Below are positions 15,306 to 22,836 of a stretch of 22,876 nucleotides of DNA, piece after piece (position 1 is the stretch's first letter; every line of letters starts with the position of its first letter). This stretch comes from an archaeon. Lineage in GTDB: Archaea; EX4484-52; B79-G9. The DNA lies in NCBI GenBank assembly GCA_030594585.1, contig JAUVEX010000003.1:1-22876 (forward strand), given 5' to 3'. The notes beneath the pieces are model-generated. The model had not been told where the DNA came from, made no database searches, and saw only the letters and a list, made by a program, of their open reading frames with translations. The translations under genes were made by a program, and so were the position numbers.

Positions 15306-15743
15306 ATGACTAAAGAAAAAAACACAATAAACAACATGGAAATAAATGAGAAAGACAATTCTGTTATTATAACCATAAACCCAAAAATATACCCGCTTGA
15401 AATAGTTTACTCCGCAACATATATTTTTATTGACAGAGCATATGTTCTCATTGATGGCGACCCCGAAAAAAAGATGCTTGTAGAGCTAAAATTAAAAGAA
15501 AAGGGTAATTTAGAGGAATTAGGCAGAGAATTCAATAACGAATTAATAAATTACGCAGTATATGCCGTACAGTCTGCAAGAACGCAAAGCGTAAGAGATG
15601 CTCTTGTTCAAAAAGTATTTGAAGCTAACACTGTTGAAAAAGATGAAAGTACAGAAGTAACCGACTCATGTGACTGTAAAGGCTATGAAGAGGACTCTTT
15701 AGGAATTTCAACCCCCTGGACGCCTCCAAAAAAAACAGAATAA
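15306..15743 (+). CDS. hxsD: HxsD-like protein, copy 1 (His-Xaa-Ser system)
   Basis: 145 residues, soluble. The core (about 15-100) has the HxsD look: ITINPKIYPLEIVYSA, an aromatic/Asp stretch (FIDRAYVLIDGDPEKK), then LEELGREFNNELINYA. Copy 2 downstream repeats these as VTVY, DGDPLKK and LETLGYEFYN. HxsD is a small protein always found with the two radical SAM maturases and the His-rich precursor; its biochemical role is not known to me, though a binding or chaperone role for the precursor is plausible. This copy has an extra acidic C-terminal tail of about 40 residues with CDC and a PWTPP motif. It is the first gene of the operon. Confidence 0.75.
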   Translation: MTKEKNTINNMEINEKDNSVIITINPKIYPLEIVYSATYIFIDRAYVLIDGDPEKKMLVELKLKEKGNLEELGREFNNELINYAVYAVQSARTQSVRDALVQKVFEANTVEKDESTEVTDSCDCKGYEEDSLGISTPWTPPKKTE

Positions 15744-15753
15744 TTGATGTTTC

Positions 15754-16020
15754 ATGAATACTAATAAAATCATAATTGACAAAAAAACAGGCGAAGTTAA
15801 AATAAGTTTTGATGTAACCGTATACAAAGCATCATCCATCCTGAAGGCCTTGGATGATTTTTCAGATTCATGTTGGGTCAATGCAGATGGAGATCCTCTA
15901 AAAAAAATAGATATTGTCTTAAAACCCAAATCAACAAACATATCCCTAGAAACACTAGGATATGAATTTTACAATTATGTCTTGGCCATGATGAAACAAG
16001 CTAACGCATTTAAGGTTTAA
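15754..16020 (+). CDS. hxsD: HxsD-like protein, copy 2 (His-Xaa-Ser system)
   Basis: 88 residues, about the length of the HxsD core alone. It shares with copy 1 the order VxVY - D/S-rich helix - DGDPxKK - LKxK - LExLGxEFxN, but overall identity looks low, so the duplication is old. It starts 10 nt after copy 1 stops and ends 3 nt before the radical SAM gene begins, consistent with one transcript. The two copies might form a heterodimer or serve the two maturases separately; neither is shown. Confidence 0.72.
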   Translation: MNTNKIIIDKKTGEVKISFDVTVYKASSILKALDDFSDSCWVNADGDPLKKIDIVLKPKSTNISLETLGYEFYNYVLAMMKQANAFKV

Positions 16021-16023
16021 ATT

Positions 16024-17469
16024 ATGGTGCTTAGCTATTTTGATGGAAATACTTGTAAGACCAAAACATACACCATAAATAAGTACTTCATACATAAAAT
16101 AAACAGCAATTCTTTTTTAATCACAGTTCCACACGGTGCCTGGCTTGTTTTAAACAATGAAGAATATCGATTATTAAGATTGGGAAAAATACATAACGAT
16201 CCTAATTTATTCTTCGCATTAGAAAAAACAGGGGTTATTTTAACAAAGGAAAACAAAGACACACTAATAAACGATTACCGCGAGAGATACCATTATTTGA
16301 CAAATGGGGTTTCTTTGCATATCCTTCACCCCACATGGAGATGTAACCAGAAATGTCTTTACTGCCATTCGCAGGCAAAGCCATACAACTTAAAAGGATA
16401 TGATATGGATAAAGAAACAGCAAAGGCAACGGTTGATTTCATATTCCAAAGCCCTGCAAAAACAATCCAAATTGAATTTCAGGGTGGTGAAGTTCTTTTA
16501 AACTATCCCATTGTCCAATACATTATTGAATATTCTAAAGAACTGGCGAAAACACACAAAAAAGAAGTCGGTTATTCCCTGGTTACGAATCTAACTTTAA
16601 TGGATGATGAAAAGCTTGATTATTTTCTAAGTGTTGAAAAGCTTGGAATAGCCACATCTTTTGATGGACCAAAATACATCCATGATAAAAATAGGATTTA
16701 TCTAAATGGAAAAGGAACATACGATGATGTCGTCCATTGGATAAAAGTGATAAAAAGTGATAAAAAAACGGGATCTCGTCTAAACGCAATGCCAACAATA
16801 ACAAAGTTTTCACTTCCTTACCATAAAGAAATTATTGACGAATATCTAGCCCTGGGATTTAATAGAACTTGGAGCAGATATTTAGTAAATATAGGAAATG
16901 CATCCCGTACATGGGATAAAATAGGTTATACACCCCAACAATTTACAAACTTTTGGAAGTCATTTTTAGAATATGTTTTGAAACTAAATAAAGAAGGAAT
17001 ACAATTTTCAGAACGCATGACAACAATATATGCTAAAAAAATAATGGATAGAAAAGATCCTTACTTTTCAGAATTGCAGGCCCCTTGCGGTGCCGCGTTA
17101 GGGCAAATGTTTTATAATCACAAGGGAGATGTTTTCCCATGTGATGAATCAAAAATCTATGATATCTTTAAACTAGGAAATGTAAAGAAAGATACATACA
17201 GTAATATCTATAAAAAACCTCAAACAAAACAAATAATTCGCACAACAACAAATCTTGGTTCTCTGTGCGATGCTTGTGCATTTACGCCATATTGCGGCAC
17301 ATGTATGGTGGAAACATATGCTATGCAAGGGGGGCTTATTTCTAAACTTCCAGTAGACCGAAGATGCGAACTGAATAAAGCCATATTGAAACACCTTTTT
17401 AATAAACTGATTTCATCCAAAGAAGACAGAAAAATCATATCGTCCTGGACCTTTGAAGAAATTGAATAG
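16024..17469 (+). CDS. hxsB: HxsB-type radical SAM/SPASM maturase (His-Xaa-Ser system)
   Basis: 481 residues. Residues 1-90 include a segment like the precursor-recognition (PqqD-like) folds of many peptide maturases (WLVLNNEEYRLL). The radical SAM motif is CNQKCLYC (C107, C111, C114), with IEFQGGEVLLN near 149-159; bacterial HxsB normally reads IEFQGGEPLLN. The SPASM-type C-terminus has C355, C373, C415, C418, C424, C427 and C448, enough for two auxiliary clusters. DMDKETA, TSFDGP and PYCGTC fit this family. It should modify the His-rich peptide encoded 40 nt downstream, using SAM-derived radicals in the cytoplasm. AAGGT at 16012-16016 serves as ribosome binding site. The match in motifs and neighbours makes the assignment good, though it rests on memory of the family. 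Confidence 0.87.
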   Translation: MVLSYFDGNTCKTKTYTINKYFIHKINSNSFLITVPHGAWLVLNNEEYRLLRLGKIHNDPNLFFALEKTGVILTKENKDTLINDYRERYHYLTNGVSLHILHPTWRCNQKCLYCHSQAKPYNLKGYDMDKETAKATVDFIFQSPAKTIQIEFQGGEVLLNYPIVQYIIEYSKELAKTHKKEVGYSLVTNLTLMDDEKLDYFLSVEKLGIATSFDGPKYIHDKNRIYLNGKGTYDDVVHWIKVIKSDKKTGSRLNAMPTITKFSLPYHKEIIDEYLALGFNRTWSRYLVNIGNASRTWDKIGYTPQQFTNFWKSFLEYVLKLNKEGIQFSERMTTIYAKKIMDRKDPYFSELQAPCGAALGQMFYNHKGDVFPCDESKIYDIFKLGNVKKDTYSNIYKKPQTKQIIRTTTNLGSLCDACAFTPYCGTCMVETYAMQGGLISKLPVDRRCELNKAILKHLFNKLISSKEDRKIISSWTFEEIE

Positions 17470-17471
17470 CG

Positions 17472-17483
17472 TATAAATATATA
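17472..17483 (+). promoter_or_regulatory. Probable separate TATA box for the HxsA precursor gene
   Basis: TATAAATATATA begins 3 nt after the hxsB stop and is centred about 31 nt before the ATG at 17509. A separate promoter would allow the precursor to be made in excess over its enzymes, as is usual for modified peptides. Confidence 0.5.
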
Positions 17484-17508
17484 AACAAGTAAAGTTATAT
17501 ATGATTTT

Positions 17509-17847
17509 ATGAAGCTTCCAGAAATTAAAAAAACAATCGCTTCCTTTTTATTAGAGGAAGAAGGAAAAATCACCAAACAATCGGCCTTAACTTTAGGTGC
17601 TGTTTTGGGTGCTGCAGCTATAGGAACCTTAGCAAGTGATATTGCTGAAGCAACAACAACCCACACCAATACTTATGGTGTTTCTTGGAATGCCGGAGAT
17701 GTAAAAGCAGAACATTCACACCATACATCTCATGCATCTCACAGTACGCACTCATCTCATAGCTCTCATGGGTCTCACAGTTCGCACGCAGCTCATGGGT
17801 CTCACGGAACTCATAGCTCTCATGGGTCTCACAGCTGGTCTTGGTAA
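17509..17847 (+). CDS. hxsA: HxsA-type His-Xaa-Ser repeat precursor peptide
   Basis: 112 residues with two parts. The N-terminal part (1-70) begins MKLPEIKKTIASFLLEEEGK, then a small-residue hydrophobic stretch (about 25-48) and a threonine-rich spacer (EATTTHTNT). The C-terminal part has His at every third position from residue 72 to 108: 13 in a row, with Ser in the third slot nine times and Thr twice, ending SWSW. There is no cysteine, so any modification must involve His, Ser, Gly, Ala or the C-terminal Trp rather than thioethers. Composition and position straight after hxsB match the precursor of the His-Xaa-Ser system; the mature product is unknown. The hydrophobic stretch may be a membrane or export signal. 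Confidence 0.88.
   Translation: MKLPEIKKTIASFLLEEEGKITKQSALTLGAVLGAAAIGTLASDIAEATTTHTNTYGVSWNAGDVKAEHSHHTSHASHSTHSSHSSHGSHSSHAAHGSHGTHSSHGSHSWSW
17722..17838 (+). repeat. hxsA: His-x-Ser codon repeat with a 27-nt higher-order unit
   Basis: The region encodes the 13 H-x-x triplets. Within it CTCATGGGTCTCAC recurs exactly at 17765, 17792 and 17819, so a 27-nt (nine-residue, H-x-x-HGS-H-x-x) unit is repeated in tandem at the DNA level, evidence of recent repeat expansion. Confidence 0.75.
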
Positions 17848-17991
17848 AAATAACAACATTACCAACACAGACACTGATTTAATCAATAAAACACTTATAA
17901 ATCTTAAGCAACAATATTATGCGTGAATAACATGGGTGAATGCCGGATTATCCGATAAAACTGAAATTTCAATTAGCCCAAAGACTGTTTC

Positions 17992-18006
17992 TTATTTAAA
18001 TTTAAA
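17992..18006 (+). promoter_or_regulatory. Probable promoter of ileS
   Basis: An AT-only stretch (TTATTTAAATTTAAA) is centred about 34 nt before the ATG. It is followed by AGGTG (18023-18027), a ribosome binding site 5 nt before the start. The rest of the gap 17848-18032 has only a weaker TATA-like box near 17889-17898 and a short CGGA-TTA-TCCG inverted repeat. Confidence 0.4.
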
Positions 18007-18032
18007 AAATACACATTTAGGTAGGTGTTAAT

Positions 18033-21000
18033 ATGTCAAAAAGCGCGTACAACCACAAAAATCTGGAAAAAGAGATTCATGAGTACTGGAAAAAAGAAAA
18101 AATCGCAGAAGAGATTACCGCTTTTGGCAAAACCAATAAAAAGAAATTCTACCTTTTAGACGGACCCCCATACGCAAACGGGCTCCCCCATGCAGGCCAT
18201 GTAATGACAATAGTCTACAAAGACATTTGGGGAAAATTAAAAACAATGCAAGGCTATGATGTCTGGTTTCAGCCGGGTTTTGACTGCCACGGGCTTCCTA
18301 TTGAAAACAAAGTGGAAAAGGAAATGGGAGTCACATCAAAAAAAGACATTGAAACAAAAGTCGGTGTTGAAAAATTCATAAACCGATGCCGCAATTTTGC
18401 ACACACAAATCTTACAGATTGGATGACATTCTATAAACAAGTTGCTGCATGGAAAGGTTGGCTCAATCCTTATCTTACATACCATAACACTTACATTGAA
18501 TCCGGTTGGTGGACAATAAAGACACTTTATGAAAAAGGCCTTATGGTCGAAGGCAAAAAACCCATACACTGGTGCCCAACATGCGAAACATCTATTTCAG
18601 GATACGAAGCAACAGACGCATACAAGGATGTGACAGACCCATCAGTCTACATAAAATTCCCAATTAAAGGAAAAAAGGACGAATATTTCTTGGCATGGAC
18701 CACAACGCCCTGGACGCTTCCTGCAAATGTCGCTTTAGTAGTCCATCCTGACGAAACCTATGTCAAAATAGAACTTCACGGAGAAAAATTAATTTTTGCA
18801 AAAAAACTCCTAAAAGCAGTGCTTGAAAAAAAGAAAATAAATCATGTCCAAACGATAGAAGAATTTAAAGGCAAAACTCTTGAAGGAACAAAATACGAGC
18901 CACTTTTGGATGTCCCCATACAAAAAGACACGCATAAGGAAGAGACAGCCCATAAGATTATTTTATCTATCCCCATCCTAAAGAAATTTGTCTCATCAAA
19001 AGTCCAGTACAAAAAAGGCATTGATGTAAAAGACAGCGATGAGAATTTCGGACACATGGTAACCATGGATGCAGGAACAGGCATTGTCCACTGCGCCCCC
19101 GGCCACGGTGCTGAAGACAATAAAATCGGGAACCATTACAACCTGCCCGCAATATCCCCTGTTGATGATTCCGGATGCTTAACAGAAGATGTTGGGGAAT
19201 TTAAAGGCCTTTTTGTGAAAAAAGCAGACAAAAAAATAATAGAAAAACTTGAAAACACAAACCGCCTTTTCCTAATGGAAAAAATAACGCACAGCTACCC
19301 ATTATGCTGGCGGTGCAAATCCCCGCTTATATTTAGGCTTTCAAACCAGTGGTTCTTCAAAATAAAACCAATAAAAGAAAAAATGCTCTCAGAAAACAAG
19401 AAAACAAACTGGCTTCCACCATTTGGGACTGAACGGATGCAAAACTGGGTTGCAGAAGAGGAAGATTGGTGCGTATCAACACAAAGATATTGGGGAATAC
19501 CAATTCCACTATGGCGATGCGAAGATTGCGAAAAGACAACCGCAATAGGCTCTAAAGAAGAGCTTGAAAAAAATATGGAAAACAGCATCAAATTAGATGA
19601 CCTTCACAAGCACATTGTAGATAATGTCATAATTAAATGCTCTTGCGGGGGCAAAATGAAACGAATACCAGACATTATAAACATATGGGTTGAGTCAGGA
19701 ATAGCTCCTTGGGCATCTCTTGGGTATCCTCAAAATGACAATGGTCTTTTTGAAAAATTATATCAAGTTGACATGATTGACGAATCACAGGATCAGATTC
19801 GCGGTTGGTTCCACGCGCTCCTGTTTATGGGTGTCGCAACATTCGGCAAAACATCATACAAATCAGTATCGCTTAACGGCTGGACTTTAGATGCAAAAGG
19901 TGAAAAAATGTCAAAATCATTAGGCAATGTGGTTTCAGCAGACGACTGTATGAACACACTTGGCGCAGATGTGCTGCGGCTCTACAACTGCCACAACATA
20001 GCGCCTTGGGAAACACAAAAATTCTCCCTTGAAAAAGCAAAAGACTTATTTCGCGTAATGAATGTTCTCTCAAATCTTATGAACTTCATCGACATGTACA
20101 ATCTTAAAAAAGACATTAAAGAAACAGAACTGACATTCACAGAAGACCTGTGGCTTATGTCTCGATTGAACAGCACAATCAAAGAAGTAACAGATGACTA
20201 TGAAAACTTCAGGTTCCATTTTGTCGGAAGAAAAATTGCGGACTTCATATTGGAAGATTTCTCAAGATGGTATATGAAACTTGCAAAAGAAAGATTCCAA
20301 AGAGGAATAAATGAAAAAGATGCAAATTACTGCATAATGCACACAATACAGCAAATAATAAAGCTTATGGCGCCTGTATGCCCTTTTATAACCGAGAAAG
20401 TATATCTTGAGATTTTTAAAGGCATTGAAGGAAAAAAATCAATACACTTATGCGACTTCCCAAAAGCAGACACAACAAAAATAGATTTAGCTCTTGAAGA
20501 GGAAATGAAAATCGTAGACAAAGTAACCGAAATTGTCCATGCAAAAAGGCAGGAAAATTCAATCCGCCTGAAATGGCCCATAAAAAAAGTAACGCTTTCC
20601 GGAAACGAAACTGTGAAAAAAACAGCAAAAGACCTAAACGCACTTATAGCTTCTCTCTCAAATTCAAAAGAAGTCATATTTGAAAACTTAAAGCTGCAGG
20701 TTAAAGCCGCACCAAACTATCCAATTTTAGGCCCTGTTTTCGGCAAAGATGTTTCCGAAGTTGTTGGCCTGATCAAAAAAGAAAATCCTGAAAAACTCAA
20801 AAAAGTACTTGAAAAAGGAAAAACAAAACTTGGGAACTACGAAATAACAAAAGACATGATTGAGATAAAAGAAAGCCTGCCAGAAACCCTTGTTGGTGGG
20901 GGCTTTGAAGGCGGTGTTGTTGTAGTTGACATTTCAAGAAACCGTGAGCTTGAAGAAGAAGCGCTTATAAGCGAGCTTGTAAGAACCGTGCAGGTGAAAA

Positions 21001-21185
21001 GAAAAGAAGCAGGCCTTAAAATCCAAAAGACAATTACACTACACATAAAAGGCCCGAAAATGCTTGAAAATTGGATTGAAAAAATAGAAGAAGGCACAAA
21101 TTCAAAAGTCCTGTTCGGCGACATAAAAGGAGAAACAAAAGAGTCATTTGAATTCGAAAAAGAAAAACTGGAATTTGGGTTCTAA
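18033..21185 (+). CDS. ileS: Isoleucyl-tRNA synthetase
   Basis: 1050 residues, normal length for the archaeal/eukaryotic type. It charges tRNA-Ile with isoleucine in the cytoplasm. The class I signature HAGH is at residues 53-56 (in YANGLPHAGHV) and KMSKS at 625-629. Between them lies the long CP1 editing insertion, beginning near TTPWTLPANVALVV and containing GTGIVHCAPGHG, which clears mischarged valine. GFDCHGLPIE and the C-terminal anticodon-binding helices fit IleRS rather than ValRS or LeuRS. It starts at an ATG with AGGTG upstream and its stop overlaps the end of the convergent small gene by a few bases. It looks like a housekeeping gene with no functional tie to the flanking systems. 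Confidence 0.96.
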   Translation: MSKSAYNHKNLEKEIHEYWKKEKIAEEITAFGKTNKKKFYLLDGPPYANGLPHAGHVMTIVYKDIWGKLKTMQGYDVWFQPGFDCHGLPIENKVEKEMGVTSKKDIETKVGVEKFINRCRNFAHTNLTDWMTFYKQVAAWKGWLNPYLTYHNTYIESGWWTIKTLYEKGLMVEGKKPIHWCPTCETSISGYEATDAYKDVTDPSVYIKFPIKGKKDEYFLAWTTTPWTLPANVALVVHPDETYVKIELHGEKLIFAKKLLKAVLEKKKINHVQTIEEFKGKTLEGTKYEPLLDVPIQKDTHKEETAHKIILSIPILKKFVSSKVQYKKGIDVKDSDENFGHMVTMDAGTGIVHCAPGHGAEDNKIGNHYNLPAISPVDDSGCLTEDVGEFKGLFVKKADKKIIEKLENTNRLFLMEKITHSYPLCWRCKSPLIFRLSNQWFFKIKPIKEKMLSENKKTNWLPPFGTERMQNWVAEEEDWCVSTQRYWGIPIPLWRCEDCEKTTAIGSKEELEKNMENSIKLDDLHKHIVDNVIIKCSCGGKMKRIPDIINIWVESGIAPWASLGYPQNDNGLFEKLYQVDMIDESQDQIRGWFHALLFMGVATFGKTSYKSVSLNGWTLDAKGEKMSKSLGNVVSADDCMNTLGADVLRLYNCHNIAPWETQKFSLEKAKDLFRVMNVLSNLMNFIDMYNLKKDIKETELTFTEDLWLMSRLNSTIKEVTDDYENFRFHFVGRKIADFILEDFSRWYMKLAKERFQRGINEKDANYCIMHTIQQIIKLMAPVCPFITEKVYLEIFKGIEGKKSIHLCDFPKADTTKIDLALEEEMKIVDKVTEIVHAKRQENSIRLKWPIKKVTLSGNETVKKTAKDLNALIASLSNSKEVIFENLKLQVKAAPNYPILGPVFGKDVSEVVGLIKKENPEKLKKVLEKGKTKLGNYEITKDMIEIKESLPETLVGGGFEGGVVVVDISRNRELEEEALISELVRTVQVKRKEAGLKIQKTITLHIKGPKMLENWIEKIEEGTNSKVLFGDIKGETKESFEFEKEKLEFGF

Positions 21186-21415
21186 TACTGTCTTTTCCCT
21201 GCAAAAATTTTCGATATTGTGGCAAAGGGAATTAGATCTATTCCCGGAACAATACTTTCTAAAAGGCCTATTGTTGCAAGTGTCTTGTTTCCTGTTTGAT
21301 GATATATGACACCCGCCTCAACCAAAGCAACTAAAGGGATTCCGATAAGCGTTGTCTCCTCAAACGGGGATGCGTCAATTAAATCAATCGCAATCGGAAG
21401 CAGATAACTAAACAT
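21182..21415 (-). CDS. Small hydrophobic protein, unknown function
   Basis: 77 residues, mostly hydrophobic, with about two or three possible membrane segments (LIGIPLVALVEAGVIY near 23-38; LLESIVPGIDLIPFATI near 51-67) and a basic C-terminus (FAGKRQY). I do not recognise the family. The protein composition, a leaderless-type TATA box 26 nt upstream, and a tail-to-tail 4-nt overlap with ileS all support a real gene. No role can be inferred from its neighbours. Confidence 0.65.
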   Translation of the reverse strand: MFSYLLPIAIDLIDASPFEETTLIGIPLVALVEAGVIYHQTGNKTLATIGLLESIVPGIDLIPFATISKIFAGKRQY

Positions 21416-21436
21416 ACATAACTATAATAGATAATC

Positions 21437-21445
21437 GTTTATATT
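21437..21445 (-). promoter_or_regulatory. TATA box of the 77-residue protein gene
   Basis: Minus-strand AATATAAAC, centred about 26 nt before the ATG at 21415, predicting a leaderless transcript. Confidence 0.45.
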
Positions 21446-21489
21446 ACTTCTAATCTTAATAGACAGCTTTTCAACAATCACAAAAAAAA

Positions 21490-21702
21490 CTATCCGAAAT
21501 TACAGTCCATAGGTGTTATGCCTTGGCCTAAAAGGCTGTCAAAAAACTGTATGAACTGATTCCCCCAATTGCATGCCTGTACCGCTATTGCAGAAATTAT
21601 TGAGGATGAGAAAAAAAGAAGAATAACCGCGGCAATAACAAAAAGAATAACTAGAATTACCCAATTTCCCATCAAATCAAGAGATGCTTTTCTTTTCATC
21701 AT
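21490..21702 (-). CDS. Small pilin-like membrane protein (70 residues)
   Basis: It begins MMKRKASLDLMGN, a basic head followed at once by one long hydrophobic helix (about 14-40) and a short tail with two cysteines (44, 67). A positively charged head and an N-terminal helix is how archaeal pilin-like proteins look, though a clear prepilin cleavage site (K/R-G/A before Q) is not visible. The ATG at 21702 or the next one at 21699 may be used. It starts 3 nt after the stop of the 42-residue gene upstream, so the two are cotranscribed. It could instead be a structural membrane peptide of another complex. Confidence 0.65.
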   Translation of the reverse strand: MMKRKASLDLMGNWVILVILFVIAAVILLFFSSSIISAIAVQACNWGNQFIQFFDSLLGQGITPMDCNFG

Positions 21703-21705
21703 ACA

Positions 21706-21834
21706 TCACGAAAAATACGGCCCTAAAAACATATAGGTAAAATACAAAAGAAACGCTATAATTGCGATAACAACAATGATACCGCGCATAACATCCAAAA
21801 ATGCTGTTGCCCCTTTTGCCGATTGTCCAATCAT
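21706..21834 (-). CDS. Very small pilin-like membrane protein (42 residues)
   Basis: I translated this by hand: start MIGQSAKGATAFLDVM, one hydrophobic helix (about residues 19-38), end FLGPYFS and TGA at 21706-21708. The short polar head followed by a single helix matches the neighbouring small proteins. It sits 3 nt ahead of the 70-residue gene and about 30 nt after a TATA box shared with the divergent plus-strand group. Two membrane-helix genes in tandem with tight spacing and a promoter make chance unlikely, but no family is recognised. Confidence 0.55.
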   Translation of the reverse strand: MIGQSAKGATAFLDVMRGIIVVIAIIAFLLYFTYMFLGPYFS

Positions 21835-21860
21835 TGATTGTTTATTTGTTTTAGGTCACA

Positions 21861-21870
21861 TATAAATATA
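21861..21870. promoter_or_regulatory. Shared bidirectional TATA box
   Basis: TATAAATATA reads as TATATTTATA on the other strand. It is centred about 25 nt before the plus-strand ATG at 21891 and about 31 nt before the minus-strand ATG at 21834, so one element may serve both directions. Confidence 0.5.
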
Positions 21871-21890
21871 ACCACATACTATAAGTATTT

Positions 21891-22046
21891 ATGAAAAATG
21901 CAAAGGGCGAGTTGGCTGTAAATACTATGATTTTAATGGCTTTAGGCATCTTGGTTCTTGCATTAATTGTAATACTTATACTCCAATGGAAAGGAGATAT
22001 GATAAATATGGTGGGCGGAGTCTTAACACCTCCGGAAACACCATGA
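21891..22046 (+). CDS. Very small pilin-like membrane protein (51 residues)
   Basis: Hand translation gives MKNAKGELAVNTMILMALG, then a hydrophobic helix to about residue 31 and a tail ending TPPETP. The AKGE sequence just before the helix recalls archaeal prepilin signals, with a basic residue and Gly ahead of the cut and Glu at position +5-like spacing uncertain. It has a TATA box 25 nt upstream and no leader, and lies 10 nt before the next small gene. It may be a minor pilin processed by the A24 peptidase encoded at 11698-12819; that link is inference. Confidence 0.6.
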   Translation: MKNAKGELAVNTMILMALGILVLALIVILILQWKGDMINMVGGVLTPPETP

Positions 22047-22056
22047 TGTGATTATA

Positions 22057-22221
22057 ATGGATAAAAAAGCAATGAGTCAGGCAATGTATATTGTAATAAG
22101 CCTTGTTGTGATGTTGGTGGTGGCTGTTCTTGTACTTGCAATAGCCAACGAGGGCATAACAGGCGGCGGCGGTAAAATGATAGATATAATCACAGGAACT
22201 GACATACCGGTTATTGAGTAG
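22057..22221 (+). CDS. Very small pilin-like membrane protein (54 residues)
   Basis: Hand translation gives MDKKAMSQAMYIVISLVVM, a Val/Leu-rich helix to about residue 30, then a GGGG linker and the tail IITGTDIPVIE. KKAMSQAM resembles a prepilin signal (basic head, small residue, then S-Q). It follows the 51-residue gene by 10 nt and has GTGAT as a weak ribosome binding site, so it is probably the second gene of a four-gene group. No specific family is recognised. Confidence 0.6.
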   Translation: MDKKAMSQAMYIVISLVVMLVVAVLVLAIANEGITGGGGKMIDIITGTDIPVIE

Positions 22222-22241
22222 GTTGTTGAATAGTTGATTTT

Positions 22242-22490
22242 ATGGAAATAAAGATTATAGCATATATTGTCATTGGTATTCTAGTGCTGATTGCACTCTG
22301 GAACTTGGTCGCTCCAAAAACAGATGGAGATTCACCGGCATTCAATATTTTTGGAACTCTTTTCGGAAAAAATGCTAGCGGCAACCTTAAAGTACCAAAC
22401 ACGCGATGCTATAGTGAATGCTCTATGGAAATACTTACCTCTGGCGAATCTTTAGAATCTTGCCTGGCAGCTAAACCTGACTGTAATTGA
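22242..22490 (+). CDS. Small membrane-anchored Cys-containing protein (82 residues)
   Basis: Short head MEIK, hydrophobic helix about residues 5-23, then an exposed domain with four cysteines (56, 60, 74, 81) in a C-x3-C...C-x6-C pattern likely to form disulfides or bind a metal. An AGGTTG lies about 20 nt ahead of the start, within the tail of the previous gene. It resembles its downstream neighbour in layout (one N-terminal helix, Cys-rich end). Pilin-like by position and shape; no function can be given. Confidence 0.62.
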   Translation: MEIKIIAYIVIGILVLIALWNLVAPKTDGDSPAFNIFGTLFGKNASGNLKVPNTRCYSECSMEILTSGESLESCLAAKPDCN

Positions 22491-22502
22491 TAAAAATATA
22501 TC

Positions 22503-22754
22503 GTGATTTATGTGCAACGCAAAGGAGACTTATCAGGAGGAGGATTGCAAAAGATAATCGCAATAGTTATTGCTCTTGCAATAATAGCCCTTATTGGCGT
22601 CGCAGTCATGAATTCTATTGATGCGGGCGATACAAAAATCACAGATACCGAACTTTCTTATGAAGAAGCAGCAATATGCGAAGCCCAATGCGCGATATGT
22701 ATGACTGCACCATGCAAATGCACAATAAATGAAGTAGATTTTGCATGTGACTGA
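22503..22754 (+). CDS. Small pilin-like protein with Cys-rich tail (83 residues)
   Basis: GTG start at 22503; a GTG at 22512 is equally possible and would give the compact head QRKGDLSGGG. The sequence RKGDLSGGGLQKII leading into a helix (about 17-36) is close to an archaeal class III (prepilin) signal, with a basic residue and Gly before the helix. The tail has six cysteines (59, 63, 66, 71, 73, 82) in tight spacing (C.x2.C, C.C), suggesting disulfides or metal binding. It lies 12 nt after the 82-residue gene and is probably its operon partner and a substrate of a prepilin peptidase. Confidence 0.68.
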   Translation: MIYVQRKGDLSGGGLQKIIAIVIALAIIALIGVAVMNSIDAGDTKITDTELSYEEAAICEAQCAICMTAPCKCTINEVDFACD

Positions 22755-22836
22755 TAAGAAACTATAAACATTCTAAAAATAACTAATTAGTTCTAATATC
22801 CAACCACAAATTTTAACCGTCAAGAAACAAAAAATA

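Noticed and set aside
17722..17838. Low-complexity artefact instead of a gene
   Set aside because: The repeat stays in frame, has a plausible leader, start and promoter, and follows a matching maturase gene.
17732..17926. Second frame over the His-Xaa-Ser repeat
   Set aside because: It is the shifted reading of the same repeat (Leu/Thr/Met-rich) and runs into the intergenic region.
18336..21225. Several open frames on the minus strand within ileS
   Set aside because: They are antisense shadows of a clear IleRS gene, with no promoter or family features.
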